From Anniella stebbinsi (Eukaryota > Chordata > Lepidosauria > Squamata > Anniellidae): DNA of 64,000 bases. The DNA lies in assembly GCA_029215795.1 (NCBI GenBank), contig JARDYH010000003.1, positions 66,844,109 through 66,908,108 of the forward strand. The letters run 5' to 3'. The notes under the pieces were generated by a model that was given only the letters and a program-made list of their open reading frames with translations, was not told the origin of the DNA and did not search any database. Numbering within the stretch: position 1 is the stretch's first letter; the number at the start of each line of letters is the position of its first letter. Both the position numbers and the translations under genes were made by a program. Below are positions 10,620 through 21,403 of this stretch, in pieces.

Positions 10620-10820
10620 TTATTTGTTTATTTTATATCCTGTCTTTTCTCCAAGAAGCTTAAGGTAATGTACCTTGCTCTCCTGCCCTTTTTATCCCCA
10701 CATCAACCCTGTGAGGTAGGTGAGGTTGAGAGATAGTGACCGGTCCAAGTTCACCCAATGAGCTACATGGCAAGATGGTGATTTGAATGTGGGTCTTCCC
10801 AATCCTCATCTGCATCACTC
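10620..10820 (-). mobile_element. tRNA-derived SINE (Sauria/Squam type), minus strand
   Basis: Reverse orientation shows the usual body: CTCACAGGGTTGATGTGG, a TTGGGTGAACTTGGACC-type segment and a 3' end ending in ATATAAAATAAAC. The tRNA-like head is cut at the junction with the DNA transposon that starts at 10,821. Confidence 0.65.
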
Positions 10821-11075
10821 TGGCTGAATCTACACTGCTGCTTTATAGTGGTATCAAAGTGCACTGATAATTGTTGGGGCCCATGATACATCTACACCAA
10901 GAAAGATATAACACTATGAAAGTGGTATGAAAGCAGGATATGGCATGTGTCATGGGCTCCAACAGTTGTCAGTGCACTTCAATACCACTATAAATCAGAA
11001 GTGTAGATCCTGCCTTTTCTACTGCTTTCATACCACTTTCATAGTGCTATATCCTGCTTGGTGTAGATTTGGCCA
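10821..11075. mobile_element. MITE, family T (TGGCYRAATCTACAC ends)
   Basis: Left TGGCTGAATCTACAC and right GTGTAGATTTGGCCA form the termini. Internal arms such as TATAGTGGTATCAAAGTGCA and TGCACTTCAATACCACTATA are inverted, and GGCCCATGA pairs with TCATGGGCT. It encodes no protein. Related ends occur at 12,857 and 38,564. Confidence 0.78.
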
Positions 11076-11113
11076 AAGTCTCTCTCTTAAGGGTTAGGAT
11101 GTTCTATTTATTT

Positions 11114-11431
11114 AGGCTGACCATATGAAAAGGAGGAAGGGCTCCTGTAACTTTAACAGTTGTAGAGAAAAGGGAATTTCAGCCAGTGTCATTTGTATGC
11201 AATTAGTTCCTGATGAAATTCCCTCTTCATCACAACTGTTAAAGTTGCAGGGGCCCTGCCTTCTTTTGTATATGGTCACTCTAGTATAGTGCCTGCACCT
11301 TTAACTGTTGTGATGAAGAGGGAATTTCACCAGGGACTAATTGCATACAAATAACACTGGCTGAAATTCCCTTTTCTCTACAACTGTTAAAGTTACAGGA
11401 GCCCTGTCCTCCTTTTCAGATGGTCAGCCTA
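11114..11431. mobile_element. Palindromic transposon, family F
   Basis: Full-length 318-bp double copy with ends AGGCTGACCATATGAAAAGG and TTTTCAGATGGTCAGCCTA. The repeat ATTTATTT flanks it directly on the left (11,106-11,113) and right (11,432-11,439), consistent with an 8-bp target duplication. Confidence 0.88.
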
Positions 11432-12744
11432 ATTTATTTCAATTGATTTGCACAGCAAACTGCATTGTAATGATTCTGAGCTTCTGCATTTTACAAGTGA
11501 CTTTGGCCTATAGTATAGAAGAGGATCAGTAATGGACTGGAAACGTGGGGGAAAATGGGAAATATATTTATTATGCATGAGTCTGTTCTATGTATCTCTC
11601 AGGATTAGGGCACTTGGCACTTGTACAACTTTTCTTGACTTCAAGAACCAGGAAAGAAATGAATTATTCTGCTTTGGAAACCACCAGCATAGGAATATAT
11701 CAGATGTCGACTGTGTCACTAAAGAGGGAAACACTGAAATAATTTAGTTTTTATCACAAGTGATAATGGTATCATATAGGAAGACAGAGAAATCCTGTTT
11801 TCTAGAAGAAATTATACAGAACTCTTTCTTTATTGCATAATTCTATTAAGCAGTATTAAATCTAAAGGGGGAAATTACCATTGCTCATGGGCCAAGGGTC
11901 AATGTTGACTTTGTAAAATTGAAATTAACACCAGCTGCAATAGCAGGCAGTGGACTCATCTGTGTGTATGAAAATTAATCCCAAACTCTATGGCTAGGAT
12001 CCATAAGGCTGCCAGGGGAATTGCTGTATAGACAGTGAGGCTTCAGGAGTGTGTGTGTCCCCTTTCAATATCAGCCCTCCTTTTATCTGCTGAACATAAC
12101 ATTTAGAATTAATGAAATAAATATTTTCCTTTCTTTTTTTCTGAAAAACAAGTTCCTGTTTTGTAAACGATTGTCGTGGAGATGGTGCAGCATCTCTACA
12201 CACACCCCTTGTGAGTCACTTCACATTCATCATTTGTTCCAGCACATTTAGCCATTATGCCACTCAGAGGCGTCATATTGCAGTGTGCTGTAACATGACA
12301 TGATGCAATGTAACCCAAGGTGACACAATGCCATGCCATGGGACAACTTCAATTGAGTCCCTGTTTTATATAAGGAAGCTGTTGTCGAAGAGGATAGGCC
12401 TTCATGCAAGATGTGGCTGACCTGCAGTAGATGTCCACTGTCATGATCTTTCACATTTAGCTTCTGTGAGAATAATAATAATAATAGGAACAAACTAGTA
12501 CACACAAACATCCAAAGGCTTTATGTGATCCCGAGTCCCCATGTTTCAGCTGCTTCCCTCTTCTCTTTCTGCTATACTTATTAGAAAGGACACAGGACTA
12601 CTATTCTGTGACACAGTGAGCAGCAAAGATAGATCCCAGGCCCTCTAGTGAGGCTGGGAAATCAAAGACTTGCTCTTTGGGTTCTGCTTATTTGTAGATT
12701 AGGCTAAGTTATTTTAACTGAAACGGTCCTATCAATTTATATTA
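11432..12744. other. Largely unique sequence
   Basis: No supported gene. Contains a short (AAT)n near 12,471-12,485. Confidence 0.45.
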
Positions 12745-13445
12745 AAATCACTTAGCTGGAAAAGACCGTCAAGTGCACCTAGTCCAACCCTCTGTTCAAT
12801 GCGGGATCTGTCTGTACATCTGCTAACTCTACATCTCTTGAGCTAGTCTGTTTCAGTGGCCATGTCTACACCATGCAGTTATCCCAGGGTTGTCTCTAGG
12901 TTGACCCTGTGCATCCAAATGATGCACAGGGGATCCTGGGGTCAACTGGGGACAGCCAAGAGATGACCCCAGGATAACTGCAACCATGGATATCCTGGTT
13001 TTTCCGCAGTCCTGGGACAACCCTGAGGACCACGGCCAGTGTGGAGCTACACAGGGTGGCTCTATGCCCATGGGGGTGAGGGTGGCAGCAATTTCACCAT
13101 CCCTCGGATGGCAGGGGGTTGGGCGCAAGGTTGGTTTTTTTACTTAGCTTTTCTGATGGATTGGGGCCGTGTGATTGGGCTCCTCTTCTGAAAAAAAATG
13201 GTGCCTGCAATGTCCTTCTTCCCTTTTGGGATGTTGTGTAGCCATGTCGTCACTGGGGGAGGATTGTGGAAGCAGATAAGTCCGCAATCCTCCCCTCTCC
13301 CTCCCACTACACCCTTAGGTGTAGATGAGCCCAATGTTGGAATTGTTCTTTCTGTTAGGAAGTTTCTCTTGTTGAGCAGAAATCTATATGGACTTGAGTT
13401 GGAACAAGCTTCAAGGTGGAATTTGGAGAACTTCAACAAGCATGA
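12745..13445 (-). mobile_element. CR1 LINE 3' region, minus strand, split by a DNA transposon
   Basis: GCACCTAGTCCAACCCTCTG and the adjoining TTCAATGCGGGATC match a CR1 3' untranslated region. After the insertion the same repeat resumes with CTTTCTGTTAGGAAGTTTCT and a GAGCAGAAATCTATATGGA-like segment, which is the usual continuation. So one CR1 was interrupted by the element at 12,857-13,333. Confidence 0.7.
12857..13333. mobile_element. DNA transposon, family T, nested in CR1
   Basis: Ends TGGCCATGTCTACACC and GGTGTAGATGAGCCCA are inverted. Inside, CCAGGGTTGTC and GACAACCCTG also pair. GC-rich (CACGG, CCCTCGG), about 477 bp, no transposase. Confidence 0.72.
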
Positions 13446-13649
13446 GGTTTGCTGATTCACACTTCCCTAATTTACACTGATCTCTGCTGAATTTTATCAC
13501 ATTGGTTCTAATATTCTAGCATATCAAGACTGCTGTGAATCTTGATTCTGTCATCTATAGTGTTTGCTAAACTTCCCAACTTTGTGTCATTGGGAAATTT
13601 TAATAAGCGTCCAATCAACTTCTCTGTTCAAGTCATGAAGGGATGTGAA

Positions 13650-14025
13650 AGATAGGGATGGACAAATCTGCCAATTTTGGTTCCTCCCAATTTCTCATTT
13701 TTTCCAATCTTAAGCTTGGTTCATCCCAAACATTGAGAATTTTTTTGCAGTATTAAGTTTGACTTTATGTTTGCGTGAAAATTTGTACACATTTTTGTGT
13801 ACATTCTCCTAATATTTGCATTTTTATGCAATTTTGCCTAATATATACATCTTTTCCAAGCAATTTTCTTAGTATATTTGAATGTTATTTTCACAAATAT
13901 GCACATTTTGGTGTGTACTTCACCCTAATATACACATTTTGTATTATGTTTGTTTGTAGAATATTGCACAATTTGGATAACTCTGAATTTTATTGGAGAA
14001 TTGAGTTGTGGTTCACAGATTGGCT
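13650..14025. mobile_element. AT-rich GCATATTTT-family repeat
   Basis: Starts AGGGATGGACAAATCTG and carries repeated TGTACACATTTT, ATTTGCATTTTTATGCA and ATATGCACATTTTGG phrases spaced about 30 bp apart. Ends near TGAGTTGTGGTTCACAGAT. The best preserved of the six copies here. Confidence 0.55.
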
Positions 14026-14379
14026 TAAAAGTGCAAAATGTATTTGTGTATTATTTATTTAACAACAACAGAATAAAGACCATAACCCGAACCTGAACCA
14101 TAACCCTGACTGTACAATGAAAGAAAGGACACTCACACATACTCCTTAGTCATCTCACAAGTAAGGTAAACATAAGAATTCTGAACCAAATCCATGAGAA
14201 TTTCTCTGAAAATTCTTCTCCTTTGAATTTCTATTTGAAAGCAATTTCTTTTCTATCAAATTGAGTAAGAATGGTTGAAATTTGCATAGCACTAATTAAA
14301 ACAAAAGTTGTTGTGTGCTGGCTGCATGCAGATAGGGAACAAACATAGGCTCCCTTGGCAAAGATTTCCACAGCCTGTG
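14026..14379. other. Unassigned sequence
   Basis: No supported gene or repeat. Confidence 0.5.
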
Positions 14380-14472
14380 ATTGACCTCTCTAAATTACAT
14401 GAGTTCACATTAACATGTAAACTTATCTAATTAGAAGGCCCTCTCTAAATTAGATAAGTTCACATTAAATGT
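14380..14472. repeat. Local tandem duplication of about 55 bp
   Basis: CTCTCTAAATTACATGAGTT and CTCTCTAAATTAGATAAGTT each precede CACATTAA, so a short segment has been duplicated and has diverged. Confidence 0.65.
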
Positions 14473-15729
14473 GAATTGAACAATTTATTTTTCCGTAGGA
14501 AAAGAGGGTATGTGGTTTCAGGCTTCCCCTAAAGATCCGATCAGTGAATCACCCCCAACTTCATGTAGATGTCCCCTCCTTTGCAGCATCTTTTTGTATA
14601 CATGAACTACATCCAGAGGATATCCAGAATGCATGTGTCCCCAGCCAAATGGAAGCATCTATTTGACAATGATTTCACAGGAATGAAATTACGCACCCCC
14701 CCCCCCCCCAAAATGGGAGGATTCGCAACAAAACAATTATAGGATGCTTAGGACAACATTGTGATTTTTGATGCCATCGTTTCATTTCCAGGTAGTTTAC
14801 AGAAAACTCTGTTGCAAAATAATCTCTTTCTTAGTTTGTCAGCTTGTTCGTTAGACTAATAGGATCATTAGTGTGAAGAGTAATTTATTAGTTTAGATTT
14901 GCCTACTGTAATGTCTTTTGTTGACAGGAATACGGGCGGATGTGTTAAAATGAGAGCCATCTTGAATTGACATGATATAATTAGCAGCTGTAATTCCAGA
15001 AAGAACTTTTTAAAAACTCATTCTGAACAGGGTTTTTCATTCCCTTTTTCTGAAAATGAAAAGACAAAGTCATGTGGGCTCTGAGTCTGGGAAAATGTCA
15101 GATTATGACCAAAGTCCCACTCGGAAACCTCCAGAAAAATAAAGCACAACTAAAAAGCTTAGCTTTATGCAAAGTGACACTTAGGGCATGGTTACTCAAA
15201 CTGGGAAAGCTTCTGTCAGGAAAGGCAGCATCAGTTGCCACCTGATCTAATTACTTCTGACACCGAGAGGAGAGCTACTTACAAAAAGCCCAGCATCTGA
15301 AATAGGCTGATCAAATTTCATTAATAAAGCATGAATGCTAACAAGATTATAAAGTACACTTCACTTGAATGCTTACCCAATACATGAAAGTATGATTTTC
15401 ATTTAATAGGCAAAAGGGCAGGTAAATGAAAGTTACAGAAGACAACAGCCACAGCATCAAGCTATTGAAAGGTTGATCACAATAAATGTGTTACCATGAA
15501 GGACTTGAAAGTTTCTTATTCAAACACTGCAATAATATAGTACCATCATCCATCTTTCTGTTCCACATTTTCAGCACATGAAGCATGTTAGAATTCTTTT
15601 GTCCTTATCCTTGGACAAATCCCATAAGAGATTTGAGCAGAGGGACATACCCAGTCAGTGAGTTTTATAGCTGAAAGATGAATTGAGTAAGTACAAAGAC
15701 ATTTTATGTAGCTTCCTATTCACTTACTC
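14473..15729. other. Unique sequence; possible conserved non-coding part 14,830-15,640
   Basis: Poly-C at 14,696-14,709. Beyond that there is no repeat signature and no long frame. The AT-rich, TAAT-motif-rich, low-CpG character is what conserved developmental enhancers often show. This is inference only. Confidence 0.3.
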
Positions 15730-15853
15730 CAGCTTTCCCCAATGTGGTTCTGTCCAGATGTTCTGGATGTCAGCTTCCATCTGCCCAGCCAGCATGGCCA
15801 GTAATTGGCCTTGTAGTCCTAAACATCGGGAGGACACCACACCAGGGAAAGCT
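15730..15853. mobile_element. Family H palindromic MITE (CAGGGGTGGGGAA-like)
   Basis: AGCTTTCCCCAATGTGG and CCACACCAGGGAAAGCT are inverted ends. The middle holds the AGCATGGCCAGTAATTGGCC segment typical of this abundant squamate hairpin family. Confidence 0.7.
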
Positions 15854-15884
15854 GGTTTACTCAAATCCAAACTCAATACCCTAT

Positions 15885-15990
15885 CTACCTTGTGGCATCT
15901 TAAAGACTATTATGACATAAACATTCATGGACTATGGCTTGATGAAATGAGCTGTAGTCCATAAAAGCTTATGCTTTAACTTATGCCATA
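15885..15990 (-). repeat. Interspersed repeat with AAAGCTTATGC motif
   Basis: GATGAAATGAGCTGTAGTCC followed by ATAAAAGCTTATGC is a well known reptile and mammal repeat phrase. Partial copy. Confidence 0.45.
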
Positions 15991-16049
15991 ATCAGAGCTC
16001 CTCTTCTACATGTTACTCTCGCATGCTTTAAAACAGCCATTGAATGGGG

Positions 16050-16299
16050 TTAATAAAATAATAAAAATACAGTAGACTATAATTAAAAATTAACATGTAA
16101 AACAGTAAACCAAGTTCAGCAAATTAGGAACCACTTGAATCTCCCTGGGGAATGTCTTCCACAACTGGGGGACCAACACAGAAAAGATTTAGTCCCTGGT
16201 TATCATGCGCATAACCTTTGAACATGAACTGGGGTATCTAGACCTGATCTAAGTAAGAGAACAGTCACGTTCATATGGGAGCAGAGCATCCTTTAATGT
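16050..16299. repeat. Degenerate interspersed repeat
   Basis: The TTCATATGGGAGCAGAGCAT and GGAATGTCTTCCACAACTGG phrases resemble a common reptile LINE-associated repeat. Not named with confidence. Confidence 0.3.
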
Positions 16300-16427
16300 A
16301 GGGGTGGGCAGAAGGTAGATCTCATCTGGATTTCAACTCTAGGCATTCCTGACCATTGGCCATACTGGCAGGGGCTTACGGGAGTTGAAGTCCAAAACAT
16401 CGGGAGACCTACCTTCTGCTCACCCCA
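16300..16427. mobile_element. Family H palindromic MITE
   Basis: AGGGGTGGGCAGAAGGTAGA pairs with TACCTTCTGCTCACCCC. The central hairpin includes CTGACCATTGGCCATACTGG. Intact ends. Confidence 0.8.
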
Positions 16428-16554
16428 GGTTTGTTTTGTTTTTGTTTAGAATGCGCTTCAACACAGCACCAAAACCTTGTGTAAATGTTGCTACACTTGC
16501 AATCATGGCCAACTTACTCAAGGCTAGAATCAAAATGTTGCTATATAGCCCAGA

Positions 16555-16880
16555 GGTGGGCAACATGTAGCCCAAGGGCCACATTCATCCCCTCCATTCA
16601 CTGTTGAATTCAGAAGCAGGGGGAAATTGTGCTTTTAGCACTACAGAGCAAGTATAAGTGTCAAATTCAGTTTGCCCAGAAGCTAAATTTGACTGTTTTA
16701 GCATTCCATAGCTGCTAGTTAGCACTAAAAGGGTTGAGTTTAGATTTAGAACAAGATAAATGTAACTGTTTTAGTGCTACACAACAGTTTGCTGCTGAAT
16801 TTCAGTGGCAAACCATCAATTTTTTCAGGATGCCCTCTAGATTGTGCAGCAGGCACCCTGTGGTGTGTGGCCTGCAGTCC
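16555..16880. mobile_element. hAT-like MITE, AGGTGGGCAACATGTAGCCC start
   Basis: Ends GGTGGGCAACATGTAGCCC and GTGTGGCCTGCAGTCCCCCC are loosely inverted. The interior has several TTTTAGCACTA / TAGTGCT inverted pieces. No protein. Confidence 0.5.
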
Positions 16881-17335
16881 CCCCTTGGTATAGCCAAAAG
16901 GAAAAAATATATATTCAGAGACATGTTTATACAGTGGAAATGATTATACAGTGCCTGCCTCAGGCCTGCTTCAAGCAGCTAGCCTGGTTCATTAATCTCT
17001 CACTTTTTATATCCTCCTTCTTTCAAATCAAATCAAATAAATAATAAAATAAATAAAAGCCCATTCCTTGTAAATCCTTAAAATTACAGCCCTGAGAAAG
17101 TGCTTCTGCCATTCATATAATATGATACATAGTCAACACCAAAATATTTATTGGCTTTACTAGCAATGCGATAAAAACGAAAATAAAGCCCTGGATCTCG
17201 GCAAATTAGATATCTTGCACCATGTACATTCTACATAAGGTACAATCGAAAGCCATGTAAACAAAGTTTTCCATCTGTTCAATCCATCTGAAAGTCTTAC
17301 TCATTTTGATATGGGTGATGCTCTGTGTTGGGCTG
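16881..17335. other. Unassigned sequence
   Basis: AT-rich, with AAATAAATAAAA tracts at 17,030-17,060. No supported gene. Confidence 0.5.
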
Positions 17336-17684
17336 CCTCTACAAGAGAGGTTTAAAGCACTTTCAAGGCGCTTTAAAAAATTTACCTCTACAAGAACGGA
17401 GCGCAAATCGGGCGTAGAGGCGCGTTATCTCTCCGATTATGCGCATTATTGAATGCACGTTAAATCGTGAGTTTTATTTTGCTCCGGCCGTTAAAGCGCA
17501 TTTTGACTATGTGAACAAGCGCTTATGCGCATTAACTACTTGTAAAGCGCATTTTGGTAATCCGTTAATGCGCTTCGCCACCTCTCGCTGCCTCTCGTGC
17601 AGAGGTATTAGGCATCAATGCGCTTCAGCAATTATGCGCATAATCGCCTAACCGGGCGCAAAAGCGAATCCTTGTAGAGGGGAC
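17336..17684. mobile_element. CpG-rich MITE packed with GCGC motifs
   Basis: CCTCTACAAG occurs at about 17,337 and 17,391 and its complement CTTGTAGAGG at 17,671-17,680. Between them TGCGCATT, AAAGCGCATTTT, TTAATGCGCTT and ATTATGCGCATAAT recur in both orientations. CpG density is far above the flanks. There is no open frame of any significance. The doubled left end suggests one element inserted in, or rearranged with, another. Confidence 0.65.
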
Positions 17685-17821
17685 CTTGGTCCATAGAACT
17701 AGCCTTGTGTGTGTCCATCTTTAGGTTTGGTGGTTTTCAAACATAAATAAGGTTTCTCTGGTAACTCCATCCCTTTACCCCTGGCATGTAATTTTTTTAA
17801 AAAGTATGTTATGCCTTTGAA

Positions 17822-17890
17822 TATTAGGGCTGTGCACAGATCTGGATCCTGAATCTGGAGCGGATCGGGCTCACAAACCAGGGAGTGGGG
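17822..17890. mobile_element. Fragment of a TAGGGGTGTGCAC hAT element
   Basis: TTAGGGCTGTGCACAGATCT followed by GGATCCTGAATC and CGGATCGGGCT matches the left end of the intact element at 57,776. Confidence 0.5.
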
Positions 17891-18239
17891 CTAGGAAACC
17901 ATTTGGGTGATGAGTGGCCAAGAGAACAACTGAGGAGAATAGGTTTAGCTAAACCCTATTTCACACAAAGATCTGGAAATAGCAGCCCTTCTTGATTTCA
18001 CCTTAACAGTTTTTCTCTTTGGTTGTTGCTCTGGTTTATGGTTGAAGATGAAACCATGTCAAGACTTATACACCTTAGAAATAATCAAAGGTTCTTTCTG
18101 ACCAAATTGAACCAAGATCTAATGCTTTGCTTTACACCAGATAGTTTTTCCCCAGTATGTGAAGGTACATTATTGGGAATAAGGATTAAGGAATACATCT
18201 TTATCATGGCCCCACATTCCTACTCCACAATTTAAAATT
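17891..18239. other. Unassigned sequence
   Basis: No supported gene or repeat. Confidence 0.5.
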
Positions 18240-18790
18240 CACATTTTAGTATAGTCATAAATCATACCCTTTTATTTTAAAATATTATTAGTCAAATGCT
18301 GGAGGCTGCAGTGTCACCAAATTCAATAAATTTTAATTATCACTTGTGGCTGATAGTTCTCAGTAACAAATTATCACTGTATTCATCAGGGAGATTAGCA
18401 GTTATAATCACAGACTTTTAAAAAAAACACATCTAAATTAGTGCAGCCAAAAAAAGAAAAAAGTTTTCCACAAGCAAGGTGGATTGAGAACAAGATTCCA
18501 AAGTATTTTATGTTTTGGTTGCAACTTGCTGACCTTGCATCACCAAGGAAAATATTATGAAAAATCTGCTTTTGTGCTAAAGAATAATTAGCATCACATT
18601 TTAAATCCTAATTATGCCTCTTGGTACAATCTATTTGCACCAATTAATTTTTGCTATAAACTAATTGTAAGCCCAGCTAAAACTACTGTACCAAATGAAA
18701 CTGTGGTGACTAACTGACCGGAGGTGAATGGTTAATTGGAAGGTTACTGCAAATTTGCATGGCTATTATCATGCCTTTAAAACAAAACAA
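18240..18790. promoter_or_regulatory. Candidate conserved non-coding element
   Basis: No repeat signature, no microsatellite and no frame. Dense homeodomain-type motifs: AATTAGCATCACATTTTAAA, TCCTAATTATGCC, CAATTAATTTTTGC, GGTTAATTGG, and an octamer-like ATTTGCATGG. The composition is that of deeply conserved enhancers, but conservation cannot be seen from one sequence. Confidence 0.3.
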
Positions 18791-19129
18791 AACATCTAAC
18801 TCCATGCCTCAGAGTACAAACCAAATATTAAAGACTAACAGGCCAATCCTATGATTCTATTGCACTAACATCAGTGTAATGTAGTTGAGTTCTAATTGCT
18901 CCCATGTGGAAAAACTGAGAGTGAATTCATATCCCTTTGAACTACAGAGAATATAGCAACATTAACAGGAACTCCCCCAGCATCCTTAATGATGCTACTG
19001 ACAGATAAGGCCCTTAACATCTTGAGACCAGGGTGGTTGTTCCATCACCTGTATATGTACATTTTACAACAACCAGAGGCAGTGCCTTTTCAGTTGTGGC
19101 ACCCTGCCTTTGGAATTCTGTTCCCCCTA

Positions 19130-19475
19130 CAGCAAAGATGCAGAACTTCTTTCCGCCTGGGGGCCAAATTCTATTTTGGAGAAGCTCTTGTGGGTCTGCA
19201 TTCTAATGGTGGATGAGGCGACAGGGGTGGGGCAAAATACAAAATGCAAGCATATTTAAGCTTAAATCTCTTATTACCAATTACTAAACCTCAGGAAAGG
19301 CATTTCAACCTTTTAGAATGAGGGGAAACTGCTCAAACTCTTGAAAGCTACCAAGAGATCAATGGTTGGGAGAAAGGGGGTGGTGCCAGAGAAAGGGAAT
19401 TTGAGTTTCCAGGGACCCCCAGAGGGCCACATTAAGTCCCCAGGCCTGAGGTCTTGCAACCCTGGCCTACAATAT
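19130..19475. mobile_element. Family G repeat, copy 1
   Basis: Starts AGATGCAGAACTTCTTTC and ends CCAGGCCTGAGGTCTTGCAA. Shares TTAAATCTCTTATTA, GGCATTTCAACCTTTTAGAA and CAATGGTTGGGAGAAAGG with 44,703-45,012 and 59,015-59,385. A non-coding DNA transposon is likely. Confidence 0.65.
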
Positions 19476-19595
19476 GGCAGCTGCCAATCCTGACATTCCA
19501 TGTTAAAAATCATTTATTAAAAATCATTTATTATTAGTTGATGCCTAGCTTAGTGAGACCTTGGTTTTATTGTGGGTTTGCATTTTAATATAAGG

Positions 19596-19836
19596 TTATT
19601 TTTATTTATCACATTTATATCCGGCTTTTTTTCTCCAGGGAACCCAGGATGGTGTACATAATCCTCCTCCTCCTCTCCATTTATCCTCACAACAACCACT
19701 CTGTGAGGCAGGTTGGGCTGAGAGGCAGCGACTGGCCCAAAGTCACTAAGTAAGCTTCCATGGCCAAGTGGGGACTAGGACCCAGATCTCCCAACTCCCA
19801 GTCCAACACTCTAACCACTATACCACACTGGCTCTC
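19596..19836 (-). mobile_element. tRNA-derived SINE (Sauria type), full length, minus strand
   Basis: Read on the minus strand it begins AGCCAGTGTGGTATAGTGGT, an RNA polymerase III A box in a tRNA-like head. It has a TGGGTCCTAGTCCCC B-box region, CAACCTGCCTCACAGAGTGG in the body and an AAAAAAGCCGGATATAAATG 3' end with an ATAAATAAA tail. Confidence 0.85.
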
Positions 19837-19859
19837 AGCTCAACTGGCTCTCAAAAATT

Positions 19860-20289
19860 GTTGTTTTAATTAATTTTGAACACCACCCTGGACTTTGTTA
19901 ATGAAGGGTAATATATACCTATTTTTTTTAAAAAAGAAAAAAAAGAAACTCCACTGACAATCACCAATCGTAGCATAGCACACAGATTATGCCCATGTGG
20001 GAGCCAGGCATAGGAGGAACCAATCCACATCTGGTGATAGTAGATATGCTCCAAGACATCAACTTGTCCCATCACACATGCAAGCCACAACCAACCAGAC
20101 ATGCAAAAATAAAATAAAAGAGGAACATAAAGCTCCTTTACTGGTATCAACCATTGTGGTCCAGTCAGCCATGAGCCAAGAAAGTGACATGCGTCAGGGA
20201 TTTCTAGCACCACAAACACACACAGCCTGCTAAGAAGAATTACCCTAATGACAGGTAAACACATGGGATAGGAAAGTCAGACTTGCCAT
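19860..20289. other. Unassigned sequence
   Basis: No supported gene. The frames on both strands here look random. Confidence 0.5.
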
Positions 20290-20880
20290 CAGAAGAGAGA
20301 TTGCTTGTGTGGGCAGCGCTTAATTGGGTCTGGTTAGTGAAGGGGAGATCAAATTAGACACACAGGCATAGCTGGGATAATAAATTGGTCACAACTTTAT
20401 TGACTCACTTGAATAGCCTTAGCAGCAGCATAAGACATGGATTCTGTCATGGGCCAGCTTCCCTGCTGACCGATTCCCCTTCCTGGCAGTGGATGGCAGG
20501 GCCAAGGGCACACCACAGTGCAGACTGCTAATGTGCACCCCTTTCCCCCACCCTGGATGTGGTCAGCTTGCAACCCCCATGCTGGTCTAGTCTTGCAATC
20601 CTGGAGCCACATGGGAGGTCTGCCTTTAGGAGCTTCAGAATGAAGTGGAGTAAGAAAAAAGGAGACACCTCACTCTGCTGGGTCTGCCTCCCCACCCCGT
20701 CAAAGCACATTTTGGTTCAGAAGGCCACCTCCTGGGAAGCAGCAGCAGCAGCAGCAGCAGCAGCTGCTGCTGCTGCTACTGCAGCTGCTGCTGCTGAAGT
20801 TGTACAACTGCTGCTCACCAGCCTTTCTCCTTTGCTGCTGTCCTGCATGCCTCCACAAATCACAGCTTCCTGTTAAGAGG
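20290..20880 (-). mobile_element. Possible LTR, minus strand
   Basis: On the minus strand GAGTCAATAAAGTTGTGACC (about 20,406-20,387) reads like the polyadenylation region of an LTR, followed by AATTTATTATCCCAGC. Upstream sequence is GC-rich. Ends are undefined and no paired LTR is present. Confidence 0.3.
20741..20797. repeat. Self-complementary CAG/CTG repeat
   Basis: About seven CAG triplets run directly into five CTG triplets, then ACTGCAGCTGCTGCTGCTGA. The two halves can pair into a hairpin. Confidence 0.95.
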
Positions 20881-21029
20881 GGAACTTGGCTTTGGATGAA
20901 ACATGCCCAGAAAGGCCACAGATTCCCTCTGAAGGCTCAGGTCCTGCTGAAGGGGTAAGGGAGATATGAGGGCCAGCAACAATGGAAGCCAATACTGCAC
21001 TTTCATGGGAATGAGCTGTAGATCACTGA

Positions 21030-21403
21030 AGGCCAAACTAAGCATTCTGGTAACTGTGTGTGATAGGTTTCCTTATGCTTAAGCACATGCAACTCCAAGT
21101 TGGATTGGGAACATGGTGATCCAGGGTGTAGCTAAACCTTACCCCACCCATTGTTCCCCAAAATTCTGCTCCCTGAGGAGCGGGTTAAAAAAAGAAGTCT
21201 CCATTGAGTCTTTTTTCTTTTTTAACACCCTTCCCATGTGGGGATGAATTTCAGGAAAAATGGCTGAGGGGAACTCTTAACCCCCCTCCCAGATTGCCAT
21301 GGTTTCAATCCAAATTTGGGGCATGTGTGGTTACACCAGCATAAGGAAACCTATCGTGGATAGCTAAACTATGCATGATTACAAGAACGTTAAGTTGGGC
21401 CCT
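21030..21403. mobile_element. DNA transposon, family K
   Basis: Left AGGCCAAACTAAGCATTCTG and the complement of the right end AGGGCCCAACTTAACGTTCT are related inverted termini. GATAGGTTTCCTTATGC pairs with GCATAAGGAAACCTATC just inside. About 374 bp, no protein. Partial relatives at 21,968 and 45,530. Confidence 0.72.

Noticed and set aside
19596..19836. Real tRNA gene
   Set aside because: The A and B boxes belong to a SINE head followed by a SINE body and tail. No tRNA cloverleaf of normal length is present.
20559..20876. Alanine-rich frame of 105 codons
   Set aside because: The alanine run is the CAG/CTG repeat read in the GCA/GCT frame. The flanks do not resemble a protein.
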